A stretch of 64,000 bases of DNA from Mytilus galloprovincialis (taxonomy: Eukaryota; Mollusca; Bivalvia; Mytilida; Mytilidae): the NCBI RefSeq assembly GCF_965363235.1, contig NC_134849.1, positions 64,437,122 through 64,501,121 on the forward strand, given 5' to 3'. Numbering within the stretch: position 1 is the first letter of the stretch; every line of letters begins with the position of its first letter. A program made the position numbers and the translations under genes. The notes beneath the pieces are model-generated. The model was not told the origin of the DNA. It did not search any database and saw only the letters and a program-made list of their open reading frames with translations. Positions 1 to 10,513 of the stretch are shown here, in pieces.

Positions 1-3000
1 TTTAAGGTCAAGGTTGTGATATATCAGCTTGCCATATCTGATAAGACATGTAAATAGTGTTTATTATTTTCTTATTCGTTGCCACTTCAAGCATTCCATG
101 TCGATAAAATAGATAACAAACAATACTTTTATCAGGGGAAGTATTTCATTGTTTTCTGATTGTAAATTGATTTCTCACAATGTAAAACGTCAAATATGGT
201 GTTTCTGATGAAACGACAACAAAGTGTGCTGATGATGTCCTTAAATATGGATATCCATGATAGTTAAATGCTTGAAACATCGAAAATCAAAATGGCCTAA
301 TTATGGACTGCAAATAAAAACTATTAAAAAGCAATGATTTGAGTATTTGTATTGCCTACTCAGGTATGTAGTACTCAGAATCAGTAATTGAATGCTAATC
401 AAAAATCAGCCTGGATGTTAATCACTTATTCAGGTCTTGTTAACAAAACTAAATGGAAAATTGAGAAAAAATATAAAATAGATAATCCAGATTTGTCGTA
501 TAATAATATTAGTTACACAGTGTGTAATTGTCCTAATACGAGAATTTATCGGGTCAATAAAATTCATATCGGGTGAGGCGAAGCCAAACCTGATATGAAT
601 TTTATTGACCCGATAAATTCCGTATTAGGACAATTGAACACTGTGTAACGAATTTATCCTGATTTTGTTATATTAACTATTATTATATTTAAATTCAATG
701 TAAGGACAATATCACCAATTATATTTTAGATATTTAATCTAAAACTGTGAAAAAATAAAATATTAGGACTCTGAAGCAACTCATTTTTTTATTAGGTCAA
801 TGGTATAAGGGAGATAATCCCAATTGACGTAATAAATAAGGGAGATAATTCCTATTGACGTAATAAAAAATTGTACTGAAATTTATTAGGACAATATCAG
901 CCAATCAAATTGCGAGAAGTTACTCTAAATCAGGATAATAGCATTTACACATATTATTACATATTGAATTATCAATATATTTCATTTTACTTTCAACTTT
1001 CTTTTATAACCTTATATACCTTAATAAATCCGTGATTGTAAAAATTAAGATGATTTGACATTTAAGAGTATTCGTTTGCGCTTAAACTTTACATATACTA
1101 ATACTGAATGCGACCGGAACAAAAAAAATCTGTAACTGGAAAGTTAACTGCAAGCATTTCAAATTTTAGTATTAGGAAATGTTTAATAACATGAATAATA
1201 TTGACTGCAACAGGAAGAACTTTTATCATCAAATTCAAGTGCAGTGATTAAAAGAGTCACATTTAACAAATATTTGTATATTTCCAAATGGCAAGATCTA
1301 ATCACTTATAAAATTCATATTTGAAACGTTCTCATTATGATTTACAAGACATCGATAAGGAGTTGTCTCCCATAGGTATTGGTCTATAAACAGTGAAATC
1401 ACAAAAATACTGAACTCCGAGGAAAATTTAAAACGGAAAGTCCCTAATCAAATGGCAAAATCAAAAGTTCAAACACATCTTACGAATTGATTTTAACTGT
1501 CATATTCCTGACTTTGTACAGGCATTTTCTTATGTAGAAAATGGTGGACTGAACCTGGTTTGATAGCTAGCTACAACTCTCACTTTTGTGACAGTCGGAT
1601 CACATTACATTATATTGACAACGATGCGTGAACCACAAAAACAGACATAATACGTAAAAATATGGGTACAGCATTCAACATTGTGTTATAATCTTAATCA
1701 CAATAAAAACAAAAAAAATGTATTTAACAAAAGAGCACATGTACAAAAAGGCATATATATCAAAATAAACAATATAATATTCATTGCTCATTTTATTTAT
1801 GTACTAGTATGCTAAATCCATCCTTAAAGGATTGAAAGATTCAAAGTTCTGGGACCAATTGACGTCAGAATGTAAATAAACTCATCATAAATATCAGGAC
1901 TAAATTTTATATATACGCCAGATTTGCGTTTTGTCTACAAAAGTCACACAGGCAAGGAATAAAATAATTTTGTCGTTCAAAGTATGCAAAGACAAATAAA
2001 TGTAAGTTCTCCAGGTCGTAGTGGCTTTCATAATAACTTTAATTATTTGACAATGAAATTATTCATAATTATGTTACTTTGTTAAAATGTGTATACATGT
2101 TTTTTAATGTACTTTTAATCATTCTAATCATTCAATGCTGTGTATTTTATAATTCATTTGATTGTATAGCTGAATGTTGGGTATCATGACTGGATTAAAT
2201 ACATTGTTCTCGTTACTTTGTACATGTGAAATTTGCCACCGAACATTAAACATCAATCCACTCCTCACAATTAATGCACTGTTGAATCAATCTTTCCATC
2301 AACAACAATAACTATCTATTATTATATTCACTTATTTAAAAAAAGGGATTTAACACGCTAATGCACACTGAAGAAAAACGTATTAATTTCTTTCTTGTAT
2401 GTATTGATGTAAGTTTCAATCGGTGACAACAATCATGAGTTACATTTACGTACTCGGTTCGGATTTTGAATAGTGAGGCATGCATGCTGAAGAACCAACT
2501 AGTTTTTTCCTGCAAGTAAAGGGGTGCGTTTAAAACGTCGGTCGTTACCAGATACGTTATGATATAGAATATTTACGGTGTCCAACAGTTGAACATTTGT
2601 ATCTAGTTTGGTATAATACTAGTATGATATTCGTAAAAAAATAAAAACTCAAATCATTATATCCCGGAAAAGTTAATTATCTAGAAAATCATAGCAAATT
2701 ATTCATGAAAAACAAATGTTCTAATCAATATATCCTTCAAAAATATTTCCCTTAGAAATTATAACTTTTTATTGTTATTGTTTTTGCACTTCTATTTGTC
2801 TTTTTCTGTTTTAGCCTTGGCGTTGTCAGTTTATTGTCGACAATTTCGAGTTTGAATGTACCTCTGATATATTTCGCCTCTCTTTTCTCTTGTTTAAGAC
2901 TAATTTCTAATATTTACTCAATTTTCAAAACGAATATCCTTGTCTAGTAGGAGCTGCAAAAATAAACATGAAAATGAATATTCTTCAACAATGATTTTCT

Positions 3001-3016
3001 TTGGAGATTAAGTATT
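1..3016. other. Intergenic region with repeat fragments
   Basis: No gene is supported. AT-rich sequence with scattered short open frames that have no recognisable domain. It holds a long hairpin (511-650), a fragment near 1884-1975 of a dispersed element I associate with mussels (CATCATAAATATCAGGACTA and TATACGCCAGATTTGCG), and a fragment near 2800-2890 of a family seen more completely at 60130-60370 (GCGTTGTCAGTTTATT). Confidence 0.6.
511..650. repeat. Long imperfect hairpin (foldback/MITE-like)
   Basis: Two arms of about 60 bp are near-perfect reverse complements around a spacer of about 15 bp. The left arm contains TTTATCGGGTCAATAAAATT (from about 545) and the right arm AATTTTATTGACCCGATAAA (from about 599). 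The outer ends read GTTACACAGTGT and ACACTGTGTAAC. No clear target-site duplication was found. A single-stranded copy would form a strong stem-loop. Confidence 0.8.
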
Positions 3017-3456
3017 TATGTCCCACCTACGATAGTAGAGGGGCATTATGTTTTCTGGTCTGTGCGTCCGTTCGTTCGTCCGTCTGTCCCGCTTCAGGTT
3101 AAGGTTTGTGGTCAAGATAGTTTTTGATGAAGCTGAAGTCCAATGAACTTGAAACTAGTACACATGTTCCTTGCGATATGATCTTTCTAATATCAAAGCC
3201 AAATTAGACTTTTGACCCCAATTTCACGGTCCAATGAACATAGAAAATGAAAGTGAGAGTTTCAGGTTAAAGTTTTTTGGTCACGGTAGTTTTTGAGGAA
3301 GTTGAAGTCCAATCAACTTGAAACTTAGTACACATGTTCCCTATGGTATGATCTTTCTAATTTTAATGCCAAATTAGATTTTTCACCCAATTTCACGGTC
3401 CATTGAACATGGGAAATGAGAGTGGGGCATCCGTGGACTTTGGACACATTATTGTT
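3017..3456 (+). repeat. Dispersed repeat family A, two internal monomers
   Basis: One end reads CCCACCTACGATAGTAGAGG, followed by a CGTTCGTCCGTC microsatellite-like stretch, two monomers of about 170 bp (each with TGATCTTTCTAAT and TTTCACGGTCCA) and an end with GGGGCATCCGTG. Copies of the same family lie at 9735-10513 (reverse orientation, about four monomers) and 30470-31762 (one monomer, split by a Helitron). A monomer array next to an ACGG-type microsatellite resembles the bivalve pearl/MgE class of elements; that assignment is inference. Confidence 0.8.
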
Positions 3457-3715
3457 TGTTTTATTTTTTATTAGTATATATGTGTTATGTCTTTTGTTGT
3501 TTAAATCGTGTTTTTTTTTTTGGAATGAGTATGTGTTATAAACATGAAATAATTATTCAAACTCAATCCGCACAAATTCACGGACATATCTTAGGATATT
3601 ATTTTTTCATTTGATTAACTCGTAAACATTGGAGTGATCAGAAAGATTTTCTTGATTTATGTACAATACATTCAATGTTAAATACCAGCTGAATCATTCC
3701 ACTATAACAGACATT

Positions 3716-5620
3716 CTAGAAATATGTTAAGACATATTTATTAAAAATGTTAAACAGACAATTTAAGGACATAGCCGCAAAAGCTAAATATAAAACACAT
3801 TTACCCGCTGTAGTTTTCGAATCATCGCCGCTAGAACGGGAATTCACGTTGAAACTTATATTTTGTTTTGTTTTCAGTTCCAAATAATTTTGACATTTTT
3901 CTCGGTACTGCCATAATATGATATCATCTGGATGGTCAATGTTAAATCCGAATTTTTGCAATAACAATTTTGTCTGTTGGTTAAGAATATCATGAGAGAA
4001 TTTACAACTCGAACGCGCACATTTCCCAGCAAACCAGTCTTTACAAATGTGAGGGAACGGGCATGCGTCGTCTGCTACAAAACATCCTTCGTCATTGTAA
4101 TAATAGCACGGTCCTGATATCGTTTTAGAAGGAAAGTCTTTGAGCCATTTACTACACTTTTCCTTATAAAGTTTTGACAGACGAGAGTACTGTTTCTCAA
4201 CCGGAAATCCACATTTTTTAAGTTTTTCTAATGATTCTTGATTGAGCACGTGATGTTTAGTGCACGTGTCTTTGCATCCATCGTCTGATAAAATAAATTT
4301 AGCACAAACATGAGGCCAAATACATGGTGAATGAGGTGTATCTTGGTTATAATTAATGCAAGGTAATGGCACAAATGATATGGTAAGCATCGATCCTGGA
4401 AATTCTGAAAAAGATAAAAATTAAAACATTATTTAAAAGATGGCGCTGTGGTACATGATCTATTGTAAACGAATGTTAAAATATCCCATCTGAGATGAAC
4501 ATCAATTTGAAGAGATGGAAAACAGGAATGCATATGTTTCATGAACATTTTTATACAGCTGAACTCATTCTTAAAACTTTCCCGAAAAAAAGAATCAAGT
4601 GTATATAAAAGACACATATTTATCTACATCCAGAAAAGATTTCATATCAAGCCGTTACTATAGGGACAAGTGGCTTCAATTTGCAGAGAGGTGTGGTATA
4701 ATCTGAAGGTGCCATTGAGACTTTCCTACAAAATCAAAGAATAGAAAAAAAGAAAAAAGAAATATGCAACCGCTCATATGTCTCAGAGCATAGTGCTGTA
4801 TATATACCTCTTCTTTATATATATGATCTTACTGACCATGCTGACTAAAAATTTCCTTTCTCAGCGGAGTCGAGTGATATGAAAATTGTCGCTAGAAACA
4901 AAAGAGGCACGTGGCGTTGCTTATGAAATTGACGACATCGTCATAGGTAAAATAGCGATAAACAGATTATCATTGGTCATCTGAACCATACCGGCTCAAG
5001 CAAGAAAATCAATCTCGTTGAGATGATCAACGATAATCTATAAATATACTGTATATCATGTATAATGTTTTAAGCCATTGGCCCATATGGGCATAAAGTG
5101 CTTTGGCCAATATGGGCATAAAGTGCTTTTCAATAAAGAAATTAAAATTACCTGTAACTTCCATTTCATTAATAACATCCACAATTTCCGGCATCTTTTT
5201 GTCAAGTCCAGCTTGCAACAACATATACGTGTATGGCTTCAGTGCTTCAGGTACCTCACAACTGTCTAATTTTAAAACAATTGGCGGGAAACCTTTGTTG
5301 TCCATGTGTAGTTGAACAATTTCAGTCATTTCAATATGGCACCAATAACTGTTTTTGAAATTTTCTGATAAAAGGACAATTGTTTTCAGAGACTTTTTCA
5401 TGTATGTTTTTATGTTGTCCTCTATGAGATGTCCAGCTTGAAACTCAATTTCGTGTAAACAACATGTAAAGTTACTTTCACTTAGTTTCGCAAATAAAGC
5501 ATGTGCGATCTGTCGGTCTGGTTCCATTGTTGCGTATGATATGAACACGTGATATGTTTTCCCGTCGGGCAGCGGAAACGGTCTTCGACCTCCATTTTGT
5601 ATTGAACTGCAGTGCTTCAT
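3716..5620 (-). CDS. TIR domain fused to two PARP12/ZAP-like CCCH zinc-finger repeats
   Basis: Two exons on the minus strand: 5620-5152 and 4404-3716. The donor is ACAG|GTAATT and the acceptor CTTTTTCAG|AATTTCC. The phase-1 junction restores a GAA codon and gives 385 aa. Residues 21-150 are a TIR domain of Toll-receptor type: box 1 YHVFISY (23-29), BB-loop HEIEFQAGHL, then SENFKNSYWCHIE (85-97). Residues 172-300 hold two repeats, each with C-x3-H followed by a CCCH finger: C190-x9-C-x3-C-x3-H208 and C277-x7-C-x4-C-x3-H294. Each is followed by an L-x-x-L/L-L...GF segment, as in PARP12/ZC3HAV1 RNA-binding fingers. No signal peptide; probably cytoplasmic. The ATG has A at -3 and a short upstream ORF begins about 35 nt before it. 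A possible donor (GCGG|GTAAAT, near 3807) could splice to an unseen exon; otherwise the tail is hydrophobic and ends at 3716. The TIR is clear, the finger subfamily likely; function (antiviral RNA sensing) is inferred. Confidence 0.85.
5078..5129. repeat. Two-copy 26-bp tandem repeat in the TIR-CCCH intron
   Basis: The unit with ATGGGCATAAAGTGCTTT occurs twice in a row, just inside the intron next to the exon 1 donor. It is non-coding in the spliced model. Confidence 0.8.
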
Positions 5621-5694
5621 TGTTCTTTTTTCACCGTCTTTCTTTCACTTTGTTTTTTGCATGATTTGTTTACTCTCTCTCACTGGCAACAATC

Positions 5695-7423
5695 TGAAAC
5701 ACGAAAAACAAATATTTTATTAACGTCATGGTGGATCATCGTAAATGTATACACAAATAATAGATGTTGGATCAATCAAGGATTTGTATAGAAATACAGT
5801 TATTACTATACTATACAAATCCTTGGATAAATTATCAAATGATACAAACGACAAAAAAAAAACTGTTACGTTTATCTCTTCTACAATAGACTGGTGTCTT
5901 TACAATATGGTCATACTATCTATACAATATCGTCACAAGCTCTTTTAAGTAATCGTCCAAACTGCCGTAAATGCCGTTACATTAGGGTTTTAGTTTGATA
6001 GGGTGTAACACCATATAAACTTGCCATATATATGTAAAGAACTCCATATTACTTTCATTCCGGATCAGTAAAAAATAAAATTCCAACATCTTTCTACGAT
6101 GTTAAAATGATATTTAAAGGACCAATAAGTCTACATGGATCGTTTTTCGCCATTATACGTATTTAATAAACAACATAATTGTAAACAATATAGGAAGTGA
6201 TATCCCATTTTTTTTAGTAAAATGTTTAAGTAATTTATGGTAACGAATTTCCTGACTTAAAGTAATATGATACTTACAATTTAAAAAGATGAATAGGTTT
6301 TAAACACTTGAGTGGCTAAGTTTTAATTTGAAACACGTGTACTTAGAATTTCTTTTACTGACAGAAAATCTTGTTTATCCAAATATTCAGAAATGTACTG
6401 CTCTAAAATTATCATCTTCATGATCTTCCTGTATTCTAATTGACCGACATAAAAACAATTTCCAGTCACACAATATTGCTACTATATACACATTAGAAAC
6501 CTTTTTTTCGAATCCAACTTTCCAAATAGAGTATACTAGCCTTTTAATCTTACTGTCTGATATGTGACTCCTTATATGCTTATTGTCCAGTGTCGAACAT
6601 TACATGCATATCAAATATGATGCATATGTATGTTGCTATATATTACGTATTATAACATGTATAAATGTGTCGAGTTTTTGGTTTTCTGATTGATTAACAA
6701 CAAAGTATGAAATTTCCAAATAAATTTTGTATTTCAAGCTGACTGTCTGATAGATGGTTCCTTATCGTCCAGTGTCAAACATTACATGCATATTAAATAC
6801 GATACGATGTTGATATATGACGTATTCATAAATCAATGTGTCGAGTTTAGGTTTTGTGCTTGGATAACCACATAGAGACGTCAGCATAAATTATGAATAT
6901 GATACTGTTATTTGTAATAGATCTACCGGATTTTAATGTGCAAACTCACATGGTAAACTTCAGAGGAAAACATGTCTCCTTATCAATCCTACTAAATTAG
7001 TAAAGGCTCCTATTTTTTTTTACTCAAAGTTGCGTGCATAGCAGAAAAAACATTTTATGCCAATTCTCAAGTACGGTACGTTTAACCATGAGCATATCAA
7101 AACTACGCGGGTTAAGACAATTGTAGGTCAGGGGTTTCAACTAAAAACTGGAATAATAAATAATTCAATAAAATGGTTTGAGTCGTAAGCTGCAAGGATT
7201 ATACTTGATGCACCAATACTAACACCTAGTATAAATTTATTTAAAGAGCTAAAGTGGTTGAATTTCAAATCTAGAATTTCATATCATAAACTTATTCTTG
7301 TTCATAAAATTCTAAACCGATAAAGCACCTGATTTGAAAAGAAGGTGATATTATTGCGACTATTTTGCTTCTTAACAAGATGATGAGCGGGGAAAATATT
7401 GAAATATATATCTATAGTATAAA
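5695..7423. other. Intergenic, no gene seen
   Basis: AT-rich sequence upstream of the TIR-CCCH gene; its promoter and any 5' untranslated exon should lie here. A CTTTTTT-poor but plausible acceptor (GTGTTTCAG, minus strand, about 5693) could belong to a 5'UTR intron. A short inverted pair, AAGGATTTGTATAG and CTATACAAATCCTT, lies at 5777-5825; the same motif recurs near 46372. Two related stretches near 6550-6610 and 6740-6790 share a phrase similar to TGTCTGATA...CAGTGTC, indicating an old local duplication. Confidence 0.5.
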
Positions 7424-8000
7424 AAAGAAGATGTGGTATGATTGCCAATGAGACAACTATCCACAAAAGACCAAAATGACACAGACATTAACAACTATAG
7501 GTCACCGTACGGCCTTCAACAATGAGCAAAGCCCATACCGCATAGTCAGCTATTATAGGCCCCGATAAGACAATGTAAAACAATTCAAACGAGAAAACTA
7601 ACGGCCTTATTTATGTCAAAAAATGAAAGAAAAACAAATATATAACACACAAACAAACGACAACCACTGAACTACAGGCTCCTGACTTGGGACAGGAACA
7701 TGCCTACATAAATAATGTGGCGGGGTTAAACATGTTAGCGGGATCCCAACCCTCCCCCTAACCTGGGACAGTGGTATAACAGTACAACATAAGAACGAAC
7801 TATAAAAATCAGTTGAAAAAGGCTTAACTCATCAGATGGACAAAAATACAAGTGGACGTGGCCGGGTACTTATACATCCCGACACAAAAAAGACGCAATG
7901 AACAGATTTGAGAGTACTCGCAGTTATCTGACAGGTAGTTCAAAGCCACTAACAACTAATAAAAAAATCATGCATCTAGGACTATAGGTCTGTTTTTTGT
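7424..8000 (+). repeat. Mussel-type dispersed repeat (GATGTGGTATGATTGCCAAT family)
   Basis: The longest copy in the window of a family that begins AAGAAGATGTGGTATGATTG and runs through CCAAAATGACACAGACATTA, GGTCACCGTACGGCCTTCAA and CAGGCTCCTGACTTGGGACA. Pieces recur at 17835-17945, 18100-18366 (inverted), 24780-25320 (inverted), 30146-30200, 49285-49330 (inverted) and 61390-61650. I recognise it as very abundant in Mytilus, but cannot assign a superfamily from the sequence alone. Confidence 0.75.
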
Positions 8001-9734
8001 TAATTAATATATGACAAGGTATATATTTTTGATTGACAAAATATATGATAAGGGTGGGGTACTTGATGTCTCAGCTGCTCACCCCTACCAAAAAAAGTTT
8101 GAAGTGGCCCCCCGAGGTTTTAACAATTAAATATTAACCTATGGTATGAGGTATGAAATATTTGTCATCGGACGTTTAGCAAACAACAATCAATCAATCA
8201 ATTATAGACGATTCAGAACTGATAATTGTCTCATTGGCAATCATACCAAACATCCTTATATTTGTATTTATAAAGTTACAGACAGTTTGTAAGGGTTTAA
8301 ATTTCTTGTGCTTTATTTTTTGTACATTTGCACATTTAATTTTCAAAATTGTTAAATTCAATATTAGTATAAATCCTTCGTGCTATGTCTGTTTTATAGC
8401 TGAATGTATAATTAGTCCCCGAGTTTACAGTACTATAAATTAATCAATTCATTAATCATGTTAATTCATAGAAAAAAACGCGATAATATTTTATCTTCAT
8501 TTTCCATGTTTTCAGAAGAAGTAAAATTCAGTATGATAACAAACCATCGACACAAATCCCATTTGATTTAAACTAAAAACCCATAAAGGCCTCATGTTTA
8601 TATACAAAATTCGCCGGTATGCGGAAGACAAATATATGGCATTTTGCAATCACTTCAACTGTACCAAGGATAATGATAAAACATTTAAAACTATTTTTTA
8701 AACTGATAAAGCATGAAAAATCTTACCTTAGTCAGACAATTCCTTCATTAGTACACTAAAGTATTTATTTTTACCTATGACAACACAACTGTGACAGTTT
8801 TTAAAACATGTTTAATGACCTAGTTTTCCTCCAGTCGGATTGCATAGTTTGTTTGTTTGACGTCATAGACACATTATCTAGATATATCATTATATTCATA
8901 TATTTAAATCAGCTGACATACATCAGTGATTCATACGATTTTTTTGGTGTAAAGATGAAATGCAATTACTTGGAATAAATTTCCATAAGTTTCAATTACC
9001 GGATTTACGTTTTGTGTCAAAAAAAATCCAATTTTTAATTATGAGACAGAGTTTAGACTTAAACTAAATGACCATATTTTGTCATAAAGTGACACACGTT
9101 TCACTGGCAATTTTATCATAATAATTATATTCCTTATTTATATAATATAGATAGATATTCATTTATATTCATTTTTAAACCCAAATTTCAAGATATCTAA
9201 ATTATTTCAACTTATTTCCATGTAATTTCTAATTTCTCAGATTAAGGACTAAGAAATGTTGTAATTATTTTATCCAAGTATTATAGTCTTTAATACAAAG
9301 GAAATATACAATTCCTTGTGTATACTAAGTTTGAAATTACTTAATAAAAGATAAGTTTAATTAGCACCTCATTGTTAATTTAAAACCGTTATTTTCATTA
9401 ACGATTAGGTGAAAAATGATTTAATTATGTAATGTTTATATGTTTGAAATTTATATTTGGTAACCCAAAAAATTTTATGTTATCTACAGGTGGATTGAAA
9501 AGCGTCTTTTATTGAAGACTATATCTGATTTTAAAAATTTTATTTTGTGATTTAAATGTCAGGTCAAGCAATTTAAAAAGAAAGACTAATTAGATCTCAA
9601 ATAAAGAAAACAAGAGAATTGAAGCTAATTGAGGTATTATTGAGGTGATGAACTTAAAATTAATGGTTAAATACAAATGCAAGAACTGTAATTGTGAGAT
9701 TATGTATGTACATAATATTTGAATCTAACAAGAA
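8001..9734. other. Intergenic, no gene seen
   Basis: AT-rich sequence without convincing coding potential or splice-linked exons. Only a remnant of the GTCTCATTGGCAATCATACC family end (about 8228) stands out. Confidence 0.5.
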
Positions 9735-10513
9735 TGTGTCCATAGTACACGGATGCCCCACTCGCAACTATCATTTTCTATGTTTAGTGGACCCTGAAAT
9801 TGGGGTAAAAACTATAATTTGGCATTGAAATTAGAAAGATCATATCAATTTTTTTAGGGAACATGTATACTAAGTTTCAAGTTGATTGGATTTCAACTTC
9901 ATCAAAAACTACCTTGACCAAAAACTTTAACCTAAAATTTGCACTATCATTTTTCTATGTTCAGTGAACCGTGAAATTGGGGTTAAAACTCTAATTTGGC
10001 ATTAAAATTAGAAAGATCATATCATAGGACACATATGTACTAAGTTTCAAGTTGATTGGACTTCAACTTCATCAAAAACTACCTTGACCAAAAACTTTAA
10101 CCTAAAATGTGCACTATCATTTTTCTATGTTCAGTGAACCGTGAAATTAGGGTTAGCACTCTAATTTGGCATTAAAATTAGAAAGATCATATCATAGAGA
10201 ACATGTATACTAAGTTTCAAGTTGATTGGATTTCAACTTTATCAAAAACTACCTCGACCAAAAACTTTAACCTGAAATTTGCACTTTCATTTTCTATGTT
10301 CAGTGAACCCTGAAATTGGGGTTAAAACTCTAATTTGGCATTAAAATTAGAAAGATCATATCATAGGACACATATGTACTAAGTTTCAAGCTGATTGGAC
10401 TTCAACTTCATCAAAAACTACCTTGACCAAAAACTTTAACCTGAACCAACGGACGGAAGGACGGACGCACAGACCAGAAAACATAATGCCCCTCTACTAT
10501 CGTAGGTTGGGCA
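9735..10513 (-). repeat. Dispersed repeat family A, about four internal monomers
   Basis: Reverse-oriented copy of the element at 3017-3456. It runs from TACACGGATGCCCC to CCCCTCTACTATCGTAGGTT, with CGGACGGAAGGACGGACG just inside the second end. Between them are about four near-identical monomers of about 170 bp, recognised by AAGTTTCAAGTTGATTGGA and ATTAGAAAGATCATATCAT. The extra monomers compared with other copies imply expansion inside the element. Confidence 0.85.
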
